64,000 nucleotides of DNA from Bacillus xiapuensis (GTDB lineage: Bacteria; Bacillota; Bacilli; Bacillales; Domibacillaceae): contig NZ_KZ454940.1 of NCBI RefSeq assembly GCF_002797355.1, forward strand, positions 186,001 through 250,000, read 5' to 3'. Positions 52,984 through 61,820 of this stretch are shown piece after piece; positions within the stretch are counted from its first letter, which is position 1; each line of letters opens with the position of its first letter. Below the pieces are notes generated by a model that was not told where the DNA came from, searched no databases, and saw nothing but the letters and a program-made list of their open reading frames with translations. A program made the translations under genes and the position numbers.

Positions 52984-53013
52984 AGAAAACAGCTGCCCTA
53001 TGTTGAGCAGCTG
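52984..53013 (-). terminator. Terminator after the TauE-like gene
   Basis: CAGCTGC/GCAGCTG pairs across a 10-base loop, followed on the minus strand by TTTTCTTTC. It lies about 80 bases past the tauE-like stop. Confidence 0.65.
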
Positions 53014-53090
53014 CACGCATTAGAATCACTAAAAAGTGAATCTTCAAATTAGACTTTTTTTCGCACTCTAAGCGAGGATTTTACGGCATT

Positions 53091-53882
53091 TTACATGCGG
53101 GATAAAATATCGAACCAAATTTTTATAGCAGTCGCCGCAATCAGCAAGGCGAGCAGCCATTGAAGCAGCTTTGTGTCCATTCTTTGCCCTGCCTTCGCCC
53201 CAATCGGAGCAGCGAGAATGCTGGCCGCCACCATAATCAGCGCAGGCATTAACAGCACTTGCCCTGTCAGAAGCTTGCCGGCGGTAGAACCGATAGAAGA
53301 AATAAAGGTAATTGCAAGCGAGCTGGCGATCGTCATTCTTGTGGGGATCTTTAAGACGACGAGCATGATTGGCACAAGCAAGAAAGCTCCAGCAGCTCCG
53401 ACAATGCCAGCGCCGAGGCCGACGATAAAAGCAAAGAAGGCCGCCAGCCATTTATTAAAAGTTCCTTCATCAAACGGCCGATCATCGAGGCCTTTTTTAG
53501 GCACAAACATCATAATGGCCGCAAGCGCCGCTAATATTCCATAAATTAAGTTCACCGCCGAGGCCGCCATGTTTTCAGATGCGAAACCTCCAATGAAGCT
53601 TCCGGCCAGCACAGCGGCTCCCATGTAGAGGATGAGTGTCTTGTTCAAATAATCACTTTTCCGGTAGGCCCAGACACCGGCCATCGTGGAAAAAAACACT
53701 TGAACAGCGCTGATGCCGGCTACTTCATGGGCGGAAAATGCCGCAAATCCCAAGAGCGGCGGAATATATAACAGCATCGGATATTTAATAATCGAACCGC
53801 CGATGCCCACCATTCCTGAAAGAAAGGAGCCGATGAATCCAATGAGAAAAACTACAATTATAAATCCAATGGACAAATCCAC
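53091..53882 (-). CDS. TauE/SafE-family sulfite/anion exporter
   Basis: 263 residues from a GTG at 53882 six bases after GGAGGG; a longer frame would cover the operator. About eight membrane segments with the family features GMVGIGGSIIKYPML (near 23) and a second GAGIVGAAGAFLLVP in the other half. It probably exports sulfite or related sulfur anions. It groups with the glutaredoxin and persulfide-dioxygenase genes, and a CstR-like palindrome precedes it. Confidence 0.88.
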   Translation of the reverse strand: MDLSIGFIIVVFLIGFIGSFLSGMVGIGGSIIKYPMLLYIPPLLGFAAFSAHEVAGISAVQVFFSTMAGVWAYRKSDYLNKTLILYMGAAVLAGSFIGGFASENMAASAVNLIYGILAALAAIMMFVPKKGLDDRPFDEGTFNKWLAAFFAFIVGLGAGIVGAAGAFLLVPIMLVVLKIPTRMTIASSLAITFISSIGSTAGKLLTGQVLLMPALIMVAASILAAPIGAKAGQRMDTKLLQWLLALLIAATAIKIWFDILSRM

Positions 53883-53898
53883 GAGCTTCCCTCCTCTT

Positions 53899-53916
53899 CT
53901 TACCCATAAGGGTATA
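53899..53916 (-). promoter_or_regulatory. CsoR/CstR-like operator before the TauE-like gene
   Basis: TACCCATAAGGGTA at 53901-53914 is an inverted repeat of the ATACCC/GGGTAT type bound by CstR, the persulfide-sensing CsoR relative. It is next to the ribosome site. Confidence 0.55.
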
Positions 53917-54074
53917 TGATATTTTAAAAAAATCAGCGGCTCTTTACAACTCATTCAGCCGCTGTCTTCAAAGCTATATCCCTCTCTTGGCTGCCATCTT
54001 CCCCGAGCGGACGCATGGTTCGAGGTGGCTGCCTCTCAGCAAATGAGCCAGGCACAGAGTCCTGGCTGCCACAG

Positions 54075-54305
54075 TTATTTAAGCAGTGCCTTCACCGCTT
54101 CAGGATCGAAGCCCAGCACCCATTGGCCGTTTACGTTGGTTTGCGGCACACCCAGCTGTCCGGTCGTTTGCACGAGGCGTTGTGCCGCCTCTTGGTCCTC
54201 TTGCACATTGATTTCCTTGAAAACGATGCCTTGTTCACGCAAAAAGTTTTTCATCATGTCACAATAAGGACAGGTATTGGTTGAATAAACGGTTACTTGA
54301 TTCAT
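54075..54305 (-). CDS. Glutaredoxin family protein
   Basis: 76 residues with redox motif CPYC near residue 12 (VTVYSTNTCPYCDMMKNFLR) and the cis-Pro loop QLGVPQTNVNG. It probably reduces mixed disulfides or persulfides in the cytoplasm. It follows the MBL-rhodanese gene by 22 bases and precedes the exporter gene, so it likely serves sulfane-sulfur handling. Confidence 0.9.
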   Translation of the reverse strand: MNQVTVYSTNTCPYCDMMKNFLREQGIVFKEINVQEDQEAAQRLVQTTGQLGVPQTNVNGQWVLGFDPEAVKALLK

Positions 54306-54327
54306 GGAATCTCCTCCTAATGAATAG

Positions 54328-55734
54328 TTATTCGACTTCTCCGCTTTGGCTCTCCCATGCAGAAAATCCGTGCTGCAAATTAGCGGCTTGTTTAAAGCCC
54401 GCGGCTTGCAAAAGGCTTATGCCTATCGCTGAACGCGCCCCTGATTGACAGTGAACGATGATCTTCTTATCTTTCGGAATCTCGCTCATTTCCTCCGGAA
54501 GGTTCCCGAGCATATGATGATGTGCTCCAGGAATATGCCCTTTCTGCCACTCTTGCTTATGGCGGATATCGATGACATACACATCCTCATCCTGATACCG
54601 GGATTTCAATGCTTCAACCGTTATGTTTTCATATTGCTCCAGCTCTTCTGCTTCCCCTACTGCTTTCGGGCTGGCAAACGCTTGGATTCGGTCAAGTCCG
54701 ATCGATTCCAGCGACCGCTGAATATCTTGGGCCTCTTCTTTGTCCGCAATCAGCACGATGTCTTGATCATATCCGATTAACCATCCGGCCCAGTTAGTAA
54801 AAATCTTCGTAAACGGGATATTGATTGTTCCTTCTATATGGCCGTTTGCGAATTCACCGGCAGTTCTCGTGTCTATTACTATCGTTTGGGATCGATTCAA
54901 ATAGCCCTGCAGCTCTTTATAGCTTTCAATATAAGGAACCGTTTCATTCGCCAGCACGTTCGGCCCCTGCTTATTGATCTTCTTCATCATCGCAAAATAC
55001 TTGGGCGGCTCCGGCTGATCCTTTAATAGCTCCCGCTGAAATACTTCCTGATCATTGATCTGCAGCGCCCAGTTATTAGCTTTTTCATAGCCGACCGTAG
55101 ATTGCGGTACCGCCCCGAGCGACTTTCCGCAGGCGCTGCCTGCTCCATGTCCCGGCCAGACTGCTGCGTAATCCGGCAGCTGCTTAAAGCGCTGAAGGGA
55201 GTCATACATTTGCAGCGCACCGGTGTGAGCGGTGCCCTTCACGCCAGCGGCTTTCTCTAATAAATCTGGGCGCCCGACATCTCCCACGAAGACGAAATCT
55301 CCGGTAAAGATCCCCATCGGCACAACAGAACCCCCGCCTTTATCTGTTACAAGAAACGAGATGCTCTCCGGCGTATGGCCCGGCGTGTGCATCACTTGAA
55401 GCTCAACTTTCCCGATGAAGAATGTATCGCCGTCTTTAACGAGTTGAGCGTTCACATCCTCTGTATATTGGTACTTCCAGTCTTCATCGCCTTCATCCGA
55501 TAAATACAACATCGCCCCGTAATCCTTCGCCATCTGGCGGGCGCCAGATACAAAGTCCGCATGAATATGAGTTTCAGCCGCTGCTGTTAAACGAAACCCT
55601 TCTTTTTTGGCTGTTTCGGCATAAGATGTAATATCGCGAGCGGGATCTATAACAATGGCCTCTCCTGTCTTTTGGCAAGCGATCATATAAGAATACTGGG
55701 CAAGCTTTTCATCAAAGTACGAACGAAAGAACAT
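54328..55734 (-). CDS. Persulfide dioxygenase-rhodanese fusion (CstB-like)
   Basis: 468 residues. Residues 1-230 are a metallo-beta-lactamase fold of the ETHE1 type: THIHADFVSGARQMA, HTPGHTPESISFLV and FTGDFVFVGDVGRPDL carry the non-heme iron ligands. A first rhodanese domain (about 275-360) lacks the active Cys; the second (about 375-465) has it in HCQSGARSAIG. Such CstB proteins oxidise low-molecular-weight persulfides to thiosulfate. It has a good ribosome site (AAAGGAGG) and a promoter with CstR-like repeats. Confidence 0.9.
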   Translation of the reverse strand: MFFRSYFDEKLAQYSYMIACQKTGEAIVIDPARDITSYAETAKKEGFRLTAAAETHIHADFVSGARQMAKDYGAMLYLSDEGDEDWKYQYTEDVNAQLVKDGDTFFIGKVELQVMHTPGHTPESISFLVTDKGGGSVVPMGIFTGDFVFVGDVGRPDLLEKAAGVKGTAHTGALQMYDSLQRFKQLPDYAAVWPGHGAGSACGKSLGAVPQSTVGYEKANNWALQINDQEVFQRELLKDQPEPPKYFAMMKKINKQGPNVLANETVPYIESYKELQGYLNRSQTIVIDTRTAGEFANGHIEGTINIPFTKIFTNWAGWLIGYDQDIVLIADKEEAQDIQRSLESIGLDRIQAFASPKAVGEAEELEQYENITVEALKSRYQDEDVYVIDIRHKQEWQKGHIPGAHHHMLGNLPEEMSEIPKDKKIIVHCQSGARSAIGISLLQAAGFKQAANLQHGFSAWESQSGEVE

Positions 55735-55748
55735 AATATTCCTCCTTT

Positions 55749-55807
55749 TACCCTTGGGGGTATGGTGATCTTGAGACTATAATACCCTATACCCTATTAA
55801 AAAGCAA
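55749..55807 (-). promoter_or_regulatory. Promoter with CstR-like operators before the persulfide dioxygenase gene
   Basis: TTGCTT (55802-55807), 17 bases, TATTAT (55779-55784). The spacer holds GGGTATAGGGTA, and a palindrome TACCCCCAAGGGTA lies at 55749-55762 just before the ribosome site. Both fit control by a CsoR-family persulfide sensor. Confidence 0.6.
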
Positions 55808-55866
55808 GAAAAATATTTTGGCTGCTGCCCATATTAAAAAGGCCGGCTCCTTTGTTAAGAACCCGC

Positions 55867-56100
55867 CTACTTGTTCAGTTTCAAGCCTTTGATCATTCGG
55901 TTTGACAGCCAAAAGCCAATAGTCAGTGAAGCCGCGTCAATCACGATAAGAAGCCATGTATGCGTATATCCTTTATAAGCGGAGGCTGCGATAAGCGCCA
56001 CGGTCAGCACCAAGCCTAAATATTGATTAAAGGTTACTCGAGAAAAGAAGACAACCAGAAGGCCGGGCAGGAATATCGCTAGAATCATTTTGTCAATCAT
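55867..56100 (-). CDS. csbA: CsbA-like small membrane protein
   Basis: 77 residues with hydrophobic segments at about 5-20, 25-45 and 48-68 (ILAIFLPGLLVVFFSRVTFN). It resembles B. subtilis CsbA, a sigma-B-controlled membrane protein of unknown function that in that species is next to uvrBA, as here within 3 kb. No clear sigma-B promoter was found upstream in this sequence. Confidence 0.8.
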   Translation of the reverse strand: MIDKMILAIFLPGLLVVFFSRVTFNQYLGLVLTVALIAASAYKGYTHTWLLIVIDAASLTIGFWLSNRMIKGLKLNK

Positions 56101-56224
56101 GTTCTCACTCCCGAAAGAAAGGCGTTAATAGAAGATCAGCGCAGCGAGCCGGCTCCTTTACTGCAAACCGCTGCCCGCTGATACCAGCATAACTGATTTT
56201 TCAGCAGGGCAAAAGGCTGAATTT

Positions 56225-56869
56225 TCACTTGATATCATGTTTTCGGACGATCTTTTCCGTCATCGCATGCAATTCATTATGAGGGATAAATTCTTCCGAA
56301 AGCATATCCGGCAATATATGTTGAATGAAATATTGAACACAAGGCAAATCATCAAATTTCATGATGGTTGAAAGTGCTTCTTGATAAATTTCCAAAAACA
56401 GGGGCTCAGGATTGCGCTTTAATATTTCCCCGAATGATTCGTAGAGAAGATCGACTTTATCCGCAACTGATAAAATCCGGCCTTCCAGCGAGTCATCCTT
56501 TCCTTCTTTGAAACGTTCAATATAAATATCCTGAAGCTCTTCTGGAAATTCCTGTTCCACAAATTTCTTGGCCATCTGTTCCTCCACTTGCGAGAACAGA
56601 GCCTTCAGTTCATTGGAGGCGTATTTGACAGGCGTTTTAATATCGCCGGTAAACAGCTCCGCGTAATCATGATTCAGCGCTTTTTCATACAAGGAGCGCC
56701 AATTGACCGTCTGGCCTTCCAGCTCCTCAATCGTTCCCAGAAGCTGCGCGATTTTCGTCACTTTAAATGAATGGGCCGCCACTGTATGGGACTGATATTT
56801 AAACTTGCCAGGCAAGCGGTACAAATGCTCAAGATCCGACAGACTGTTAAAATACTTATGTATTCCCAT
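56225..56869 (-). CDS. HD-domain hydrolase (YfbR-like)
   Basis: 214 residues. HD metal ligands are seen as HSFKVTKIAQLL (first His, near 33), NHDYAELFTGD (HD pair, near 68) and a later Asp in VADKVD (near 138). YfbR-type proteins are 5'-nucleotidases that act on deoxynucleoside monophosphates. Substrate is inferred from the family. The gene stands alone. Confidence 0.82.
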   Translation of the reverse strand: MGIHKYFNSLSDLEHLYRLPGKFKYQSHTVAAHSFKVTKIAQLLGTIEELEGQTVNWRSLYEKALNHDYAELFTGDIKTPVKYASNELKALFSQVEEQMAKKFVEQEFPEELQDIYIERFKEGKDDSLEGRILSVADKVDLLYESFGEILKRNPEPLFLEIYQEALSTIMKFDDLPCVQYFIQHILPDMLSEEFIPHNELHAMTEKIVRKHDIK

Positions 56870-56983
56870 ATGACCATTCCTTTCTCAAAACGCTTTATTA
56901 TGAACTAACCATTGAGGATATTGAAGAAAAAGTCAAGCAATTAGAGCTGAAATGAGAATTTCCATGACATTATTTTTAAAAGT

Positions 56984-57012
56984 GGACATATTTTTAAACT
57001 AATCATACAATC
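56984..57012 (+). promoter_or_regulatory. uppP promoter
   Basis: TGGACA (56984-56989), exactly 17 bases, TACAAT (57007-57012); each box matches 5 of 6 positions. Confidence 0.65.
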
Positions 57013-57054
57013 AGAAAGGGACTCAGTATTAAATAATTAATGAGGTGAATAATT

Positions 57055-57885
57055 TTGAGTTTGTGGGAATTATTCGTCGCCTTCCTATTGGGACTCGTCG
57101 AAGGGGCGACGGAATTTGCTCCGGTATCATCAACCGGACATATGATTATTGTCGATGATATTTTATTAAAATCAAAAGAACTTTACTCTGAGCCTGTCGC
57201 TAATACGTTTAAGGTAGTTATTCAGCTCGGTTCGATTTTAGCGGTAGTGATCGTCTTTAAAGAGCGCTTCTTCCATTTGCTTGGAATGAAAAAAGACTTA
57301 GCTGGAAGAAGCAGGGAATCATCCAAACTCAAGCTGAGCCAAGTTATTGTCGGCTTGCTTCCTGCCGGGATTCTCGGTTTCTTGTTTGAGGATTATATTG
57401 ATGAGCATCTTTTTTCCATTCACACGGTGCTGGTGGCCTTAGTGGCGGGAGCGGTGCTCATGCTGATTGCCGACAAGTTTTCAGCTAAGCGGATTCAAGC
57501 AGAAACAGTGGATGAGATTACGTATAAGCAGGCTTTCCTTGTGGGGCTATTTCAATGCATTTCGCTGTGGCCAGGGTTCTCGCGTTCCGGCGCCACTATT
57601 TCCGGAGGGGTTCTCCTTGGCTTAAGCCACCGGGCTGCCGCCGACTTTACATTCATCATGGCCGTGCCGATTATGGCCGGAGCCAGCGGATTATCCCTGA
57701 TTAAAAACTGGGAATATTTCACGTTGGATGCCCTGCCGTTTTTCATCGTCGGCTTTATTAGCGCCTTTCTCTTTGCACTTCTCTCCATCCGCTTCTTTCT
57801 GGCGCTCATAAATAAAATTAAACTGACTCCATTTGCGGTCTACCGCATCGTTTTAGCAGCGGTCATTTATTTTGTATTTCTGTAA
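57055..57885 (+). CDS. uppP: Undecaprenyl-diphosphatase
   Basis: 276 residues from a TTG at 57055 after GAGGTGA. Active-site motif EGATEFAPVSSTGHMI (near 17) is the BacA/UppP signature with Ala-Pro-Val replacing the commoner Leu-Pro-Ile; the second motif is WPGFSRSGATISGG (near 170). About eight membrane helices. It dephosphorylates undecaprenyl pyrophosphate to recycle the cell-wall lipid carrier and gives bacitracin tolerance. Confidence 0.96.
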   Translation: MSLWELFVAFLLGLVEGATEFAPVSSTGHMIIVDDILLKSKELYSEPVANTFKVVIQLGSILAVVIVFKERFFHLLGMKKDLAGRSRESSKLKLSQVIVGLLPAGILGFLFEDYIDEHLFSIHTVLVALVAGAVLMLIADKFSAKRIQAETVDEITYKQAFLVGLFQCISLWPGFSRSGATISGGVLLGLSHRAAADFTFIMAVPIMAGASGLSLIKNWEYFTLDALPFFIVGFISAFLFALLSIRFFLALINKIKLTPFAVYRIVLAAVIYFVFL

Positions 57886-57887
57886 TA

Positions 57888-57920
57888 GAAAAAGCCTAGC
57901 CCTCTTGGGCTAGGCTTTTT
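57888..57920. terminator. Bidirectional terminator between uppP and the CorC-like gene
   Basis: A perfect 13-base stem AAAAGCCTAGCCC/GGGCTAGGCTTTT with a TCTT loop. It overlaps the last codons of the CorC-like gene. Confidence 0.9.
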
Positions 57921-59259
57921 CTGCCAGTCCTTCCATCATGTCTTCTCTTACATCGGTCAGAGAAACCACTTTTTTGGTTACTTCAATGAATTTAATATGG
58001 TAGCCGTCCATTTCAATCACCTTAAAGGTGCAGCCGTCTTTCTCAATAGTATCGCCTTCTTTGACCTCGAATTTCTCAGTTAACACCCAACCTCCGACTG
58101 TGTCAACGTCTTCTTCATCAATATCAAGGCCAAACATATCATTGACATCCTCAATCAGAACCTTGCCGTCAAGGATCGTTTGATGCTCATTAATTTTCTT
58201 GATCATCGGTGTCTCGTCCTGATCGAATTCGTCGCGAATTTCCCCAACGATTTCTTCCAGGATGTCTTCCACAGTAACAAGTCCGGCTGTACCGCCATAT
58301 TCATCGATTAAGATCGCCATTTGAATGCGTTCCTTTTGCATCTTCACCAGCAAATCATGGATCGCAATCGACTCGATCACTTGGATGACCGGACGGATGT
58401 AGTGCTCAATGCTGATCGACTTCTTACTTTCATCCCGGACGAAATCGGTCAATATTTCCTTCATGTTCACCATGCCGATAATTCGGTCTTTATCGCCATC
58501 TGTGACCGGATATCGCGTATAATTCTCATCGAGCACCTTAGCGATGCACTCGGCAGCCGTTTCCGATCGGTCCACCGCCACGATTTCCGTACGCGGCACC
58601 ATGATTTCCTTGGCCAGGCGATCATCGAATTCAAATATATTATTTACATATTTATATTCCGATTGGTTGATTTCCCCGCTTTTAAAGCTTTCCGATAAAA
58701 TGATGCGCAATTCTTCTTCCGAATGGGCCATCTCATGCTCAGATACAGGCTTTAATCCGAATAGCTTGATGACAAGCCTAGATGTTCCGTTTAATGTTTT
58801 AATAAACGGATACATGAGGCGGTAAAACATAATCATTGGTTTTGCAAACAACAAGGCAACAGCCTCTGCTTTTTGAATGGCTACGGTTTTCGGCGCCAGC
58901 TCACCAATTACTACGTGCAAAAAGGTAATGGTGGTAAAAGCGATCACAAATGACACCACACTGACAGCGGATGGCGACAAATCTAGCTTCACCAATAGCG
59001 GATGCAGCAAGCGAGCGACCGTTTCTTCTCCGAGCCAGCCAAGTCCGAGAGCCGTCACGGTAATACCAAGCTGACACGCGGACAAATACTCATCCAAATT
59101 CGAAATCACTTTTTTCGCTGCCAGCGCCTTCGAATTTCCCTCTGCTGCCAGCTGGTCAATCCTTGTGCTTCTAACCTTTACAATCGCAAATTCAGTGGCT
59201 ACAAAAAAGCCGGTTAACGCGATTAAAAAGGCAACCATGATTAAATTAAATATGTCCAA
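57910..59259 (-). CDS. CorC/HlyC-family membrane protein with CBS domains
   Basis: 449 residues. A DUF21 domain with about four membrane segments (1-190), two CBS domains (about 210-330; MVPRTEIVAVDRSE, ILIDEYGGTAGLVTVEDILE) and a C-terminal CorC_HlyC domain. Members are linked to Mg or Co efflux and are often mislabelled hemolysins. The likely start is a TTG at 59259 with AAGGA 6 bases upstream; an ATG seven codons later is an alternative. A short reading frame with a much better ribosome site overlaps the start. Confidence 0.9.
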   Translation of the reverse strand: MDIFNLIMVAFLIALTGFFVATEFAIVKVRSTRIDQLAAEGNSKALAAKKVISNLDEYLSACQLGITVTALGLGWLGEETVARLLHPLLVKLDLSPSAVSVVSFVIAFTTITFLHVVIGELAPKTVAIQKAEAVALLFAKPMIMFYRLMYPFIKTLNGTSRLVIKLFGLKPVSEHEMAHSEEELRIILSESFKSGEINQSEYKYVNNIFEFDDRLAKEIMVPRTEIVAVDRSETAAECIAKVLDENYTRYPVTDGDKDRIIGMVNMKEILTDFVRDESKKSISIEHYIRPVIQVIESIAIHDLLVKMQKERIQMAILIDEYGGTAGLVTVEDILEEIVGEIRDEFDQDETPMIKKINEHQTILDGKVLIEDVNDMFGLDIDEEDVDTVGGWVLTEKFEVKEGDTIEKDGCTFKVIEMDGYHIKFIEVTKKVVSLTDVREDMMEGLAEKA

Positions 59260-59291
59260 ATAAGATCCTTGCCGCCCATATTGTTCAGCAA
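59241..59291 (-). CDS. Possible 16-codon leader peptide overlapping the CorC-like start
   Basis: A TTG at 59291 lies 9 bases after AGGAGG (59301-59306), the best ribosome site in the region. It opens the frame MLNNMGGKDLIWTYLI and stops at 59241, 19 bases inside the CorC-like gene in another frame. This looks like translational coupling or a regulatory leader. Translation not proven. Confidence 0.4.
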   Translation of the reverse strand: MLNNMGGKDLIWTYLI

Positions 59292-59328
59292 GGAATTACA
59301 CCTCCTGCTTGATTAAAAATGAATATCT

Positions 59329-59445
59329 CTATTCAACCGTCCTTTGTTTTGTGCGTTGAGGCTTGATCCGGCCCGTTTCCGTACAAAAATTAGTTAGATT
59401 GACAGAGAAGCCCGCGGCTTTTCCTGCAAATTCCATCATTTTCAT
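59329..59445 (-). CDS. Possible 38-residue small protein upstream of the CorC-like gene
   Basis: A frame from the ATG at 59445 begins MKMMEFAGKAAGFSVNLTNF and ends in QRTVE. GGAAGG precedes it at very short spacing; the third codon ATG is a better-spaced start. Base use looks coding, but no family is recognised. It fills most of the 400-base gap between speG and the CorC-like gene. Confidence 0.35.
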   Translation of the reverse strand: MKMMEFAGKAAGFSVNLTNFCTETGRIKPQRTKQRTVE

Positions 59446-59659
59446 TGCCTTCCCAATACCCTCACCTCACTTTTTTCAGTTACTTCTACTTTAAATCAAC
59501 CTTGTTTTTCCGTCAACATTTACTTATTGATAGGAAAACCAATATTACCAGTGATTTACACAAATAAATAATGCTTAGTATATGAAGCCGCTGCCATAAC
59601 TATTCCGGATGAAAGAAGAAAAAATCTGCGCCGCCCTTGGCAGCCCAGATTCATAATCG

Positions 59660-60175
59660 CTATTTAGCGGCGAAATAATCCTGCTGAAACATGCACATTC
59701 TAAGAGCATTATGATATTCTCCATCCACGAAGAACTCATCCTTCAGTTCCGCCTCCACTTGAAAGCCCACTTTTTTATACACATGAATTGCTTTTTCATT
59801 CGATTGATCAACGATTAAATACAATTTATGCATATTGAGCACCGAAAAGGCATAATGCATCGCCAATTTCGTTGCCTTAACTGAATAGCCGCAGCCCTGA
59901 TGGCGCGGATCGATAATGATTTGAAATTCTGTTCGCCGGTGAATGTAATCAATCTCCACCAGTTCAACAAGCCCGACCATCTGATCGTTGTGCTGAACGA
60001 TAAACCGCCGCTCTGACTGGTCATGAATATGCTTGTCATATAAATCCTGAAGCTCCACAAACGCCTCATATGGTTCTTCAAACCAATAAGACATAATATT
60101 GGCGTTCGTATTTAACGTGTGAACAAAAGTTAAATCTTCTCTCTCCAACGGCCGCAGCCTGACATCTTCGTTCAT
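59660..60175 (-). CDS. speG: Spermidine N-acetyltransferase (SpeG-like GNAT)
   Basis: 171 residues. The chain follows SpeG closely: [15 protein letters not shown] at the start, [20 protein letters not shown] and [13 protein letters not shown] (polyamine side), then the acetyl-CoA loop region [11 protein letters not shown], where the family usually has a QGKG-type P-loop. It acetylates spermidine or spermine to prevent toxicity. Two start codons are possible: the first ATG (60187) touches GGAGG, the second (60175) lies 12 bases after it. Confidence 0.9.
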   Translation of the reverse strand: MNEDVRLRPLEREDLTFVHTLNTNANIMSYWFEEPYEAFVELQDLYDKHIHDQSERRFIVQHNDQMVGLVELVEIDYIHRRTEFQIIIDPRHQGCGYSVKATKLAMHYAFSVLNMHKLYLIVDQSNEKAIHVYKKVGFQVEAELKDEFFVDGEYHNALRMCMFQQDYFAAK

Positions 60176-60335
60176 AATCTTTTTCATCCTCCGACTTTCA
60201 CTGCTTTAATTACAGGTCATTTTAAGACTAATCCTTCTTTCATTCAGTATAGGCAAGAATCTGGAAAGAGTCTAATCTTTGAATTGAAGAAGACGAAGAA
60301 GCCCTCCCCGTCTTCCGCTTCCTCCACCGCATGAA

Positions 60336-61523
60336 TTACAGCAGCTTTTCGACATCTTCAAACTTTTTTTCTTCCACGGCTAAAATCAAACCTAATTCAT
60401 GATGCTCCCCTTCGTAAAGCGAGCCTTGAACGAAACGGAGCTGGCCGTTCACATCCACGACCTCCAACTTGCAGTAAGCGGCATTGCGCTGCAGCGCTTC
60501 ATAAAACTCAATCTCGCTCTGGACAGGCGTGCCGTTGACTTTATAAATGATTTCTCCTAGTTCAAGACCCATTTTGCTGGCGGGTGAATAAGGGATTACG
60601 CCGAGAATCATCATGCCTTTCGGCTGCGGCGTGAAAAAGTAGTGGCGCGCTCTCTCATAAGAGTAATGGCGCCATGAAATCCATATCCGGCTGCCGATCA
60701 CAAAGAGCATGCTGACGATGGCCAAGAAAGGCAACCAATAGGCAGCGGCCGCGAGAAGCAGTGCTGTCGCACCAGCAGCGATTACTCCTTTCCCGGTTGC
60801 CTTCACCGCCAATTTCGGCAGCGTGCTTTTCACCAGTTGGGCAAACCCGATTAAAAACGGGAAGCAAACGAGCGCATAGCTTTCTGCGCCAATGGATATC
60901 ATGGGCCACCAAGACTGCGGGGCCTCTAGATCACCGGCCGGCAGCACAAGAAAAACAGGAACAAGCCATAAGCGCTGCGCCAGCTGGACTCCCATCTTTA
61001 AGCCGCGCGGACTTTTCACCAGGCGCGGCGATGGGTCTTGCCACCCTCTGTTCAGGATCAGCAAGCCTTCCGCTATGACGAGCAAAGCTGCTAAAACAGC
61101 CAGCGTCTGCAATAGGCCTGAAAGTGACAAACCGCCATGAGGAATGAATGCCCAGCCGTTTGTCTCTGACAACAGCAAAAGGAAAAAAACAAGTCCGATC
61201 GTCCATGCAGGAGATAAAAAACGGAAACCGCCGATGCTTAATATGACCGTGGCCGCCGCCACAAAATTGAGCGTCTCAACCGGCACCGTTAAACCCGCAA
61301 GCAGCGTCACCGCCGAAACAGCGAGACCGAGCAGCAAACCAAAAGGAAAAAGCCCTCGGATTTCCTGATAAATATCATGCACGCACGTATCAAAATCTTT
61401 GCGCTCTCTGTTCACGCGAAGCATGCCAACCACAAACGCCAGCATAAGTGAAAAGTATAGAAGCGGATGTATCAACAATTTTCCAAGGCCCGCAAGCAGA
61501 CCGATTAACCAATCTTGTACCAC
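60336..61523 (-). CDS. minJ: Cell-division topology protein MinJ
   Basis: 395 residues from a GTG at 61523. About seven or eight membrane helices over residues 1-290 (WLIGLLAGLGKLLIHPLLYF at the start) and a C-terminal PDZ domain (about 300-390; MMILGVIPYSPASKMGLELG). Size and layout equal B. subtilis MinJ (YvjD), which links DivIVA at the poles to MinD; its neighbour ctpB is also conserved. PDZ lacks any protease domain, so it is not an S1C protease. Confidence 0.9.
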   Translation of the reverse strand: MVQDWLIGLLAGLGKLLIHPLLYFSLMLAFVVGMLRVNRERKDFDTCVHDIYQEIRGLFPFGLLLGLAVSAVTLLAGLTVPVETLNFVAAATVILSIGGFRFLSPAWTIGLVFFLLLLSETNGWAFIPHGGLSLSGLLQTLAVLAALLVIAEGLLILNRGWQDPSPRLVKSPRGLKMGVQLAQRLWLVPVFLVLPAGDLEAPQSWWPMISIGAESYALVCFPFLIGFAQLVKSTLPKLAVKATGKGVIAAGATALLLAAAAYWLPFLAIVSMLFVIGSRIWISWRHYSYERARHYFFTPQPKGMMILGVIPYSPASKMGLELGEIIYKVNGTPVQSEIEFYEALQRNAAYCKLEVVDVNGQLRFVQGSLYEGEHHELGLILAVEEKKFEDVEKLL

Positions 61524-61820
61524 GGCGTCACCAACCTTACTTTCCTAGCAGTTTACTAAATATTGTACCAAAAAAAAAGAGAAAGCGGGAATAGTTATAA
61601 AGGGATACTCCAAACAGCAGGGCCGTTCTCACATCCCCGCTGCTGAAAAGAAGAGCAAAGGCAACACATCAGGCTGCTGCGAACATTCAGTGACTGTTTT
61701 CTCCCGCTTTGACTTTCGCTTCCCCATTCCATTCTGGAAGGGGAAGGATTGCGGCATCTTATATGCGGCGTGCTAAGTGCTGAGGGAGCCGGATGGTTCT
61801 TCGGTCATTTCCGCTTCTCT
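61524..61820. other. Gap between ctpB and minJ
   Basis: Just under 300 bases without a gene. It has an imperfect hairpin CTTCCCC...GGGGAAG near 61722-61748 with no T-run. Nothing else is evident. Confidence 0.4.

Noticed and set aside
59260..59520. Possible Mg (M-box) or Mn riboswitch before the CorC-like gene
   Set aside because: GTGAGGTGAGG is reminiscent of the start of an M-box, but the other conserved parts of either riboswitch are missing.
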